DNA from: UBA710 sp051655145
Lineage (GTDB): Bacteria; Bacillota_I; Bacilli_A; Mycoplasmatales; Metamycoplasmataceae
Direction: 5' to 3'
NCBI GenBank assembly: GCA_051655145.1
Contig: JBOFZK010000010.1
Span: 1 to 64,000 of the forward strand
DNA: 64,000 nucleotides
Under the pieces are notes generated by a model. That model was not told the origin of the DNA, did no database searches, and was given only the letters and a program-made list of their open reading frames with translations. Positions 19,274 to 27,769 of this stretch are shown here, piece after piece. Within the stretch, counting starts at the first letter, position 1. Every line of letters starts with the position of its first letter. The position numbers and the translations under genes are program-made.

Positions 19274-20017
19274 ATGATTCATATAAAATCTGAAAAAGAA
19301 GTCGAATTAATCAAAAAATCTTGTGAAATCCTGGCAAATGTTAAAAAAATTCTTTTTGACGCTGTAAGACCAGGAATTTCCTTAAAAGAATTAGATTCAA
19401 TCGCTTTTAATGAAATAATCAAACTAGGAGCAAAACCTGCTTTTCTTGGATACAATGGATTCAAGGGAACAATTTGTGCTTCTGTTAATGAAGAATTGAT
19501 TCATGGTATTCCTTCAAATAGAATATTAAAAAACAACGATTTATTAAAAATTGATGTTGGTTGTATTTATGAAGGATACTATTCAGATAGTGCTTTTTCA
19601 AAAAGTGTAGGTACTTCAACACAAGAAAATGATTTTCTAATAAGTGTTGCAGAGGAAGCATTTAAAAAAGGATTAGATGCAATTAAACCTGGGGCTACAA
19701 CAGGCGATATTTCTTATGAAATAGGCGAATTTATTAAGAAAAATAATTTATTTACTCCTAAAGAATTTTCTGGTCATGGTATTGGAAGATCTCTACATGA
19801 AGATCCTTATGTTTTTAATGAAGGAACTAAAGGTAGTGGAGTTAAGTTGGTTGATAATATGGTAATTTGTATAGAACCAATGATTTTGCAAAAAAGTAAT
19901 AAAATAAAAATATTAAAAGATGGATGAACTGTTGTATCTCCTCTTGGGTTAAAAACATCCCATTATGAACAAACTGTTCTAATAAAAAACGGAAAGGGAA
20001 TAGTATTAACTAAATAA
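19274..20017 (+). CDS. map: Methionine aminopeptidase, type I
   Basis: Map removes the initiator Met from nascent proteins. The 247-aa protein has the type I layout: IHIKSEKEVELIKKSCEI at the start, the His in NEELIHGIP, metal ligands in LKIDVGCIYEGYYSDSA (two Asp), SGHGIGRSLHEDP (His), ICIEPM (Glu) and HYEQTVLI (final Glu). Length fits. It heads the conserved map-infA-rpmJ-rpsM-rpsK-rpoA-rplQ block, the 3' part of the spc/alpha ribosomal operons, here detached from secY-adk. The RBS is weak, and the ATG at 19274 is the first Met. Confidence 0.96.
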
Positions 20018-20018
20018 T

Positions 20019-20234
20019 TTGTCAAAAGATGCAATTATAATGAAAGGAAAAGTAACTAAAAACTTTTCTACAATAGAATACGAAGTTGAATTAGAAAACG
20101 GAGTAATAATCAAAGCAAAAGTTTCAGGTAAAATGAGATTAAATAAAATTAGAATTTTACCAGGAGATTTTGTTGATTTAGAACTTAGTCCTTATGATTT
20201 AACTCAAGGAAGAATTTTCTATAGACATAAATAA
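20019..20234 (+). CDS. infA: Translation initiation factor IF-1 (TTG start)
   Basis: IF-1 binds the ribosomal A site with IF-2/IF-3 during initiation. The 71-aa protein has the S1/OB-fold sequence YEVELENGVIIKAKVSGKMR and the C-terminal LELSPYDLTQGRIFYRHK. The start is TTG at 20019, two bases after the map stop. It gives MSKDAIIMKGKV, matching the family N-terminus (MAKDD-I-x-G). The first ATG, at 20040, would cut seven residues. No Shine-Dalgarno is visible, so translation is probably coupled to map. Confidence 0.95.
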   Translation: MSKDAIIMKGKVTKNFSTIEYEVELENGVIIKAKVSGKMRLNKIRILPGDFVDLELSPYDLTQGRIFYRHK

Positions 20235-20257
20235 ATAATAAATAAGGAAAGGATTTT

Positions 20258-20371
20258 ATGAAAGTAAGATCATCTGTTAAACCAATCTGTAAAGATTGTA
20301 AAATGATAAAAAGAAAGGGAATTGTTCGTGCAATTTGTATCCATCCAAAGCACAAACAAAGACAAGGGTAA
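20258..20371 (+). CDS. rpmJ: 50S ribosomal protein L36
   Basis: A 37-aa zinc-ribbon ribosomal protein, MKVRSSVKPICKDCKMIKRK, with the Cys-x2-Cys...Cys...His ligands (ICKDC, ICIHPKHKQRQG). The zinc-binding (C+) form is retained. RBS AAGGAAAGGA is placed well. Too short for many ORF finders. Confidence 0.97.
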   Translation: MKVRSSVKPICKDCKMIKRKGIVRAICIHPKHKQRQG

Positions 20372-20374
20372 TAA

Positions 20375-20740
20375 ATGGCTAGGATTTTAAATATTGAAAT
20401 TCCAGAAAACAAAAGAGTAATTATCTCTTTAACATATATATATGGAATTGGTCGCTCACTATCAAAAGATATTTTGAAAAAATCAAATATTGATGAAAAC
20501 ACAAAAGTAAAAGATTTAAGTGAAGCACAATTATCTTCTATTAGAAAGTTTGCAGCAGAATATGTAACTGAAGGTGATTTAAGAAGAGATGTTGGGATGA
20601 ACATCAAAAGACTTATGGAAATTAAAGCATATCGTGGAATTAGACATAGAAAAGGTCTTCCAGTTAGAGGACAAGTAACTCAGAAAAATGCTAGAACTAG
20701 AAAAGGACCAAGAAAAAGTCCTACCGGGAAGAAAAAGTAA
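20375..20740 (+). CDS. rpsM: 30S ribosomal protein S13
   Basis: S13 contacts the tRNA P site in the head of the small subunit. The 121-aa protein shows MARILNIEIPENKRVIISLT, YIYGIGRSLSKDIL, GDLRRDVGMNIKRLMEIKAY and the C-terminal RGLPVRGQ-type segment (RKGLPVRGQVTQKNARTRKG). It starts 3 nt after rpmJ and is translated by coupling. Confidence 0.97.
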   Translation: MARILNIEIPENKRVIISLTYIYGIGRSLSKDILKKSNIDENTKVKDLSEAQLSSIRKFAAEYVTEGDLRRDVGMNIKRLMEIKAYRGIRHRKGLPVRGQVTQKNARTRKGPRKSPTGKKK

Positions 20741-20749
20741 GGAGTAATT

Positions 20750-21130
20750 ATGGCTAAAAAAACTAAGAAAAAAGTTATAACACAAGGTATAGCACATATT
20801 CATTCATCTCACCAAAATACAATCGTTTCTTTTTCTGATGAACAAGGAAATGTTTTTGCTTGATCTTCCTCAGGAACAATTGGTTATAAAGGAACTAAGA
20901 AAAAAACTCCTCATGCTGCCGGATTAGCAGCAGCAGCAGCAGCAACCGAAGCTAAAAAATTCGGCCTAAAAGAAGTTAATGTTAAATTAAAAGGTATAGG
21001 TCCAGGAAAAGACGCTGCAAGAAAACAAATAGAAGTATCAGGAATAGTTGTTAAATCAATAGAAGATGTAACTCCAATTCCTCATAACGGGACAAGACCA
21101 CCTAAAAAAATATTAATGAGAAGGAAGTAA
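20750..21130 (+). CDS. rpsK: 30S ribosomal protein S11
   Basis: S11 lines the platform of the small subunit. The 126-aa protein contains GIAHIHSSHQNTIVSFSDEQ, AWSSSGTIGYKGTKKKTPHA (Trp by TGA), VKLKGIGPGKDAARKQIE and ends with PIPHNGTRPPKKILMRRK. RBS AAGGAG lies 6 nt before the ATG. Confidence 0.97.
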
Positions 21131-21133
21131 AAA

Positions 21134-22141
21134 ATGTCTAAATTAACAAAAATTAATTACAATGAAATAAAGTCAGAAAGAATTTCTGATAATAATACTA
21201 AATTTATTATTAGCCCTCTTGAAAGAGGAATGGCAAATACATTAGGAACATCACTTAGAAGAGTTTTATTATCTTCTGTTTATGGAGTATCTGCATTCGC
21301 TATTAAAATATCTGGAATAGATTATGAATACCAAATTATTGAAGGACTTGATTTAGATGTTATATCTTTAACATCAAAACTTTCAAAAATAAAATTTTTC
21401 TATGATGAAGAAATCTTTACAAGTGGTCAAATTTTTAAAATAAGTTTTAAATCAGCAAAAGAAGGATCTCTTAAAATAAGTGATTTAGTTTTACCACCAC
21501 AATTAAAATTTGCTGATGGAACAAAAGTAGATACAGTTATTGCAAATCTTTCAGGTAAAAGAGAAATCGAAATAGAATTATTTGTAAAATCTGGAAGAGG
21601 ATATATAGATTCTGAATTAAACAAAATTTTAATATCAGATAGAAGAGCAGATATTGAATCAAATATTAAAGATGGAAAACTTATTGCAATCGATTCTAAT
21701 TTTTCACCAATTTTAAAAGTTTCTCATAAAACAGAAGAACTACATACATCATCATATGATGTTTTAGAAGAATTACAAATAGAAGTTGAAACTAACGGTT
21801 CTATTTCTGCTAAAGAAGCATTATCTCAAGCATCAAAAATTTTAATGGCTCATTTAAGTATTATTGGAAACATTAATAATTTAGATATAAATGATGTCTT
21901 TGTTCAAAAAGAAATCAAAAAAGAATTTTCAAAATTTGATTCAATTACAATTGAAGATTTAGATTTAAATGTTAGATCATTAAATGGATTAAGAAAAGCT
22001 AATATTACAAAAGTATCTGATTTAGTTAAATTATCAGCAGCTGACTTAAGAAACATAAATTCAATTGGAGAAAAATCAGTTGTTGAAATAATTCAAAAAT
22101 TAAAAGAAAAAAATATTGATTTAGCTAGAGGTGATGAATAA
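21134..22141 (+). CDS. rpoA: RNA polymerase alpha subunit
   Basis: RpoA nucleates RNA polymerase assembly and its C-terminal domain contacts promoter UP elements. The 335-aa protein has the N-terminal dimerisation motif FIISPLERGMANTLGTSLRR and the alpha-CTD helix-hairpin-helix region (LNVRSLNGLRKANITKVSDL ... INSIGEKSVVEIIQKL). Length fits. It follows rpsK by 3 nt and shares a TAATG stop/start overlap with rplQ. Confidence 0.97.
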   Translation: MSKLTKINYNEIKSERISDNNTKFIISPLERGMANTLGTSLRRVLLSSVYGVSAFAIKISGIDYEYQIIEGLDLDVISLTSKLSKIKFFYDEEIFTSGQIFKISFKSAKEGSLKISDLVLPPQLKFADGTKVDTVIANLSGKREIEIELFVKSGRGYIDSELNKILISDRRADIESNIKDGKLIAIDSNFSPILKVSHKTEELHTSSYDVLEELQIEVETNGSISAKEALSQASKILMAHLSIIGNINNLDINDVFVQKEIKKEFSKFDSITIEDLDLNVRSLNGLRKANITKVSDLVKLSAADLRNINSIGEKSVVEIIQKLKEKNIDLARGDE

Positions 22142-22503
22142 TGGCTAACCCACATCAACTATTTAGAAGAAATGCTACCTGAAGAAAACAAGTAATGCGT
22201 TCACTTGCAACAGATGTTTTACTTTATGGAAAAATAACTACAACTGAAGTTAGAGCAAAAGAAGTAAGAAGATTTGTTGAAAAAATGATTACTAAAGCGA
22301 AAAAAAATACTTTATCTTCAAGAAGAGAAGCAGCAGCTTTTTTAAGACCTGTAACTACAAAAGATGGAACACCAGTTCTAAAATATCTTTTTGATACAGT
22401 AGGTCCTAAATATAAAGATCGTAATGGAGGATATACAAGAATAATTAAACTTCCAGCACGTCAAGGTGATGCTACAAAAATGGCAATACTTTCATTAGTA
22501 TAA
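22141..22503 (+). CDS. rplQ: 50S ribosomal protein L17
   Basis: The 120-aa protein reads MANPHQLFRRNATWRKQVMR (family GRxxxHRxAMLRN-like start), then DVLLYGKITTTEVRAKEVRR and ends in GGYTRIIKLPARQGDATKMA. The ATG overlaps the rpoA stop (TAATG). It is the last gene of the block, followed by a terminator. Confidence 0.97.
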
Positions 22504-22522
22504 AAAATAATTTAATATAAAT

Positions 22523-22550
22523 AAAAAGGAATAAATAATTCCTTTTTTTA
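22523..22550 (+). terminator. Rho-independent terminator after rplQ
   Basis: A 10-bp stem AAAAAGGAAT / ATTCCTTTTT with a 5-nt loop and trailing Ts. The symmetric A/T flanks mean it could also end the convergent MATE-GH13 transcript, whose stop is at 22591. Confidence 0.8.
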
Positions 22551-22590
22551 TTTAATAAATTTTAATTTAAATCTTTATAAATAGTTAATA

Positions 22591-25500
22591 TTAAGAATTT
22601 TTAATAACAATAACTTGTCATGGACTTAATGATTTATTATCAAATAAATCATAATTATTTATAATAACTTCAATTTCAGATAAATCTTCATTTAATTCAA
22701 CTTTTTCATTTGTTCAATTAGCTATAATTTTTACTCATTTATTTTCTAGTTTTCTTTTATAAATAAATAGTTTTTCATCTTCAATTTTTTCTATTTCAAA
22801 ACTACCTTCAATAATAATATTTTGCAATTCATTCTTTTCGCTTCTTAATGCAATTAATTTTTTATATCAATAGAAAAGTGAATCATTATCTTCAAGAGCA
22901 TTTTTACAATTAATTTTTTTATAATTGTCATTAACTTTTAATCATGGTTTAACATTGCTAAATCCTGCATTTTCTTCATCGCTTCATTGCATTGGAGTTC
23001 TTGCATTATCTCTATTCATTTTTTTAACAACTGATAAATGTTTTTCTTCTGTTCAATTTATATCATTTTCTTTTCATGTTTTAAATAGCTGATGAATTTC
23101 TACATCATTATGTTCATTAAGAGAATCAAAATCAGTATTTACCATTCCAATTTCTTCCCCTTGAAAAATATAAGGAGTTCCTTGAAGAAAATGCATAGTT
23201 AAAGAAATACATTTTCCACTCTCTATTCTATATTTTTTATCATTTCCAAAATTTGATAAAAGTCTAGGAAAATCATGATTATTTAAAAAAATTGAATTTC
23301 ATCCTTTTTGATATAAACCAATTTGTCATTTTTCAATAATAGTTTTAAATTTTACTAAATTAAATTCATCTTGATTTCATTTATTATTTGTTCAATTTGT
23401 AGTCATGTGTTCAAAACCGAAAACCATTGCTAATTCCTTATTTTTTGGATTTGAATACATAATAGCCTTTTCAACAGAAGCATCTCAAGATTCTCCAACA
23501 GTTAATAAATCATAATTTTTTCAAATACTATCATTTCTTCATTCATATACATATTCATGAAGTCTTTTGATATCAATATTTTCTCCCTTATTTATTTTCT
23601 CAAGATCTAAATTTTTAGCGATATCATCAATAACATCAAAACGGAAACCAAAAACACCTTTTTTTATCCAAAAATCAGTTATCTTTTTAAATTCATCTCT
23701 AACATTTTTATTTGTTCAATTAAGATCTACTTGAGTAGGTGCAAATTTATGTAAATATCATTGATCTTTATATTGTGTTCAAGCACATCCGCCAAATACA
23801 GAATCAATTTCTAAAATTGGTTCATCTTTAAAAACATAATAATCTTTATATTTTTCATCACCTTCAAGAGCAGCTTTAAATCACTTATGAGTATCTGAAG
23901 TATGATTTGGAACTATATCTAAAATAATTTTTATATCTCTTTTATTTGCCTCACTAATTAAATTATCAAAATCATCCATAGTTCCATATAATTCATTTAT
24001 AGAAAAATAGTCTTCAACATCATAACCATTATCTATCATAGGAGATTTATAAATAGGACCAAGTCAGATTGCTCCTATTCCTAGTTTTTTTAAATAATCT
24101 AATTTTTTTATAATTCCTTTTAGATCTCCATTTCCATCGTTATCACTATCATAAAAAGATCTTGGATATACCTGGTAAACTACCACTTTTTTTCATCAAT
24201 CAATTTTATTTTTTTTAAATTCTAAATCCATTTTATCTGCCCTCTTAATTCAAATTATATAATTTATTATACCTCTTATAATTTCATCTAATGCCATTGC
24301 TAGAAAAACACCATTTATTCCATAGAGAAAAGAACTAGGATTATCACTTAAAAATACATAACTAATTAAAAAACAAAAAAGAACAATTATTCATGTTGTA
24401 ATAACAGAAAGTATTGAATTAGTCCTAACATTACCACTTGCTCTTGCTCCTACTAAAAAAATAATATTTAATGTTCTTCCCCCTTGTAAGAAAATTGAAA
24501 TAATTAAAGGGAAAAAAATCAATGTATTAAAAACAGAAATTCTTTCCGGAGTATAAAAATCTTTATCCCCTATTGCAAAAAAATCAATTAAATAAAATTT
24601 ACCAATAATACAAAAAGCAATAGCTAGAAAAATATCTACTACAAGAGAAATTCATAAAGCTTTTCTTAAATATTTTTTTCCAGCGTCTAAATCCTTTGCT
24701 CCAAATTTTCTAGAAACTAAAATTTCTGCTCCACTTGCAAAAGCAATTGATGTTACTGTTATTAAATTTATAAAAGTTGAAACCATTGTTCTGGAAATAA
24801 TTAAATAATTTTTTTCGGTTTCTGGAAAATAAAATATTCCCGGAAATTTTAATGCTCCTTGTGAAACAATAATTCCTAATGTGGTCATAGCAAATGTATA
24901 ACTTATTTTTTCTATACTAATTGGTAAACTAATCTTAATTAATTTTTTAATTACTTTCTTTTCAAAAACAAATTTTTTAAAGGTGAATTTCATAATTTTT
25001 AAATTAAATATAATAAAAATAAGAATAAAACTAATACTTTGGGCAATTATTGTCCCAACAGCGGAACCAAGAGTTCCTAAATCAGCTATATATACTAAAA
25101 TAAATGTTAATATAAGATCTAAAAAAATTCCAGCAATTGAAATAAAAGAAGTATGCATAGAATGTCCATATGAATTAATAGAAATTGACATAGTTGCTGT
25201 TAAAGTAGAAATAATTATTGTAATTGAAATTAATTCTCCATATTCAAGAGCTTGTAGATAAATCAAATCACCAAAACTCGCCCCAAAGGTCGGAATTAAA
25301 ACAGGAAATAATAAAGCAGCTAAGGCATAAATTATTAAAGAAAAGATAATTCCAACAACCATAATACTTAAAATGGAGTTTTGAATAACTTTAATTTCCT
25401 TTTTTTTACCTATAAGAGCACCTATTACGACACCTATTCCTCCTGAAACAAGAGTTATTAATGTAGAAAAAAGAGAAGAAATTTGTGATGCTATTCCAAC

Positions 25501-25653
25501 AGCTTGAATATTTTGAGAACCATTTCCAGATAAAGATACAATTAAAGTATTAATAATTGGAGCTGAAACAGAAATTAGAACCATTATAAGAATTGGTAAA
25601 GAAACACCAATTAATGATAAATTATCTTTATAAGTTTTAGTTTGTGTTTTCAT
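22591..25653 (-). CDS. Fused ORF: MATE efflux transporter + GH13 alpha-glucosidase (oligo-1,6-glucosidase/trehalose-6-phosphate hydrolase type)
   Basis: One frame of 1020 codons, read with TGA as Trp, has no TAA or TAG between the two domains. Residues 1-474 are a complete 12-helix MATE transporter (MKTQTKTYKDNLSLIGVSLP; GGIGVVIGALIGKK; SISINSYGHSMHTSFISIAG). Residues 475-1020 are a complete GH13 enzyme (WWKKVVVYQVYPRSFYDSD). In GH13 numbering its nucleophile is Asp199 (FRFDVID), acid/base Glu247 (TVGESW) and transition-state Asp320 (NNHDFPR). The junction reads IIWIKRADKMDLEFKKNKID. An AGAGGG lies 8 nt upstream of the ATG at 24231, so a free 546-aa glucosidase may also be made by internal initiation. 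Both MATE ends are normally cytoplasmic, so the enzyme would face the cytosol. It is divergent from the maltose operon. The frame was checked codon by codon across 24232-24660; a sequencing error is the main alternative. Confidence 0.85.
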
Positions 25654-25679
25654 ATATTTAATTTAAATTTTTAAAATTA

Positions 25680-25723
25680 ATTATATAATGTATTTATGAT
25701 ATTTTTTAAAATACATATATAAT
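25680..25723. promoter_or_regulatory. Divergent promoter region of the alpha-glucan locus with inverted repeat
   Basis: A minus-strand TATAAT (25685-25680) faces the MATE-GH13 gene and a plus-strand TATAAT (25718-25723) faces the lipoprotein operon. Between them ATGTATTT (25688-25695) and AAATACAT (25709-25716) form an inverted repeat with a 13-nt spacer, at the plus -35/-10 spacer. A regulator site is possible. Confidence 0.45.
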
Positions 25724-25765
25724 AAAATAAAATAAAGAAAATAAAAGAAAAAATTTAAGGAAAAT

Positions 25766-27211
25766 ATGAAAAAAAGTAAATTATTATTACTACCTTTAGC
25801 AATAGGGGGAGTTATAGCTGGAACAGCTGTTGCAACATCTTGTTCAGCATCAACAGGTTTTAGTGCAGGAGCGATTGGAATATATGTTGAAGCAAATCAA
25901 GTTTCAGCAATTGAAAAAGCAATTAAAGCTTATACAGAATCTAATCCAAATGGAACACCTATTGAATATAAAGTATCGGGTGCTTTTGAAGCAATAGATT
26001 TAATCAATACATTAGGATTTCAAAATCAAACTGTAGCTGATTTATTATACATACCAATAGATAGAATTCCAAGTTTAGTTCAAAATAAAGCTCTTTTAGG
26101 AATGGATTTTGCTACTTTTGGAGATGCAGATATAAATCAAGCTGTATTCGATTTTGATGGTGACGGAAAAATAACAGATGCTGAAAAACAAAAATTTGGA
26201 GAAACAACTTTAATTGGTAATCAATATTATGGATATCAACAAAATAAAGAAGCTCTTGTTGCTTTTGTAAAAGGGACAAAATATGGAAATTCTACAGCAT
26301 TTGATTCATTAACAAAAATAATGGCAGATGTTAATACAGATGGTTGAAAAACAAGTATGTATTCAACAAAAGCACCAGATTTATGATTTAATTTAGGATT
26401 ATTAGGATGAGCATTAAATGGTGCTAAAACAACAGGTAAAGAGCTTGGTGATTCATTAATTAGAATTGATTCTGCTACAAATAAATATACTTCAGATATG
26501 TTATCTCTTGAAAATCCAGGGACTAATGCAAATGCAGCAAAATATAAAACATTCATTACTGAATATGCAACAGAAATTAATAAATCTGTAGCAACTCATG
26601 GGAAAGATTGATTAATAAATGTTTTAGGGCCATCATTTACATCAGAATCAACAAAATTATTCAAAGCAGCAACTGATGCTTTTGTAATAGATGGTTCTTG
26701 AGCTAAAAATGTTTGAACTGCTGAAGGAAATGGAAATGTTTCAATAATGAACGTTCCTAGTTATATTCAATCTCCTGGTGGATGATTATATGGAATTAAT
26801 GCAAGAAACCATAATAATGCTAAAAAAATAGATGATATGCAAAAATTTATAAGTATTATTTTATCTAATGAAGGAGTTATTTTAGATAATTATACTCAAG
26901 GATCAAAAATTACTTTTGGAGCAGCAGCATCAAAAATATTAGATTCAGCTACTTCTTTATCTGCTAGTGATAAACAATTAATAGCAGCAGTATCTTCTTC
27001 TGTAAATTTAGGAACAAGACCAGATAATGGTAAAGCTGAATTTGGGAATGTTTGAGAAGCATGAGATCAAAATGGTTTAGCATCACAAGGATCAATAGCT
27101 GAATTTAAAAAAGCAACAGGATTTGATGTTAATGTTATATTTAAACAATTAGTAGCGGGATTTACAACAGCAATTAACAAAGCAAACTCAACACTTCCAA
27201 AAACAAAATAA
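25766..27211 (+). CDS. Sugar ABC transporter substrate-binding lipoprotein (MalE-like)
   Basis: A 481-aa surface lipoprotein. It has a signal peptide (MKKSKLLLLPLAIGGVIAGT) with a lipobox ending VATSC, Cys26 being the lipidated residue. The mature part has the extracellular solute-binding protein pattern (IGIYVEANQVSAIEKAIKAY; AFVIDGSWAKNVW; PGGWLYGINARNHNNAKKI). Position in front of malFG-type permeases indicates maltodextrin or a related glucoside. Residues 129-140 (DFDGDGKITDAE) form a canonical EF-hand calcium-binding loop (26150-26185). RBS TAAGGAAA lies 5 nt before the ATG. It is the first gene of an eight-gene rightward operon. Confidence 0.9.
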
Positions 27212-27235
27212 TTTGTAAATTAGTCAAATTTAATC

Positions 27236-27769
27236 ATGGATAATGAAGTATTTTTTCAAAAAAAACAACCATTAAAAGATAAAACTTTTAAAGTATTATT
27301 ATTAATAATATTTTTGTTTGTTATAATATTCTCTGTCTATTTTTTAATAGCAAATTTTATTAGTAAACAAGAATTAATTCAAAAAATAATAAATGGATAT
27401 AAAGATTCAAATGGACAAAGTACCATATCTATAAAAGATGCAGAAGCAATATTTAATTCATGAAGTTTACCAATTTATTTTGGTGGACTTTCAATGATAC
27501 TTATATTTTTTATATTTGTATTATTTGCAAGAACAAATAGTTATGGTTTAATATTTAGAACCTTTTGAGCGATAATTTTTGTTGGTGCATCAATATTTAT
27601 ATTTTTTTCTCCATATGATCTTTGATTAGAAATTATTATATTTATTCTTTTAAATTCTATTTCAGTAGTTATGGTTTATGAAATAATATTACTTAATAAA
27701 ACAAGGTCCTTACAAAGAACAGAAATTTTACAAGATTATCGAAATAAAAAAGTTAAGGAAAGGAACTAA
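27236..27769 (+). CDS. Membrane protein of the sugar ABC operon, about four transmembrane segments
   Basis: A 177-aa protein that I do not recognise. It has hydrophobic segments at about residues 19-43, 80-99, 107-125 and 128-147, a polar extracellular-type loop (KDSNGQSTISIKDAEAIF) and a basic cytoplasmic C-terminus. Its stop overlaps the ATG of the MalF gene (TAATG), so its expression is tied to the transporter. It could be an accessory subunit or assembly factor of the permease (inference from position only). Confidence 0.75.

Noticed and set aside
20040..20234. IF-1 starting at the ATG
   Set aside because: It would lack the conserved N-terminal MSKDAII segment; the TTG at 20019 restores it.
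24983..25261. Plus-strand ORF of 92 codons inside the MATE domain
   Set aside because: Antisense to a clearly homologous membrane protein and without RBS or promoter.
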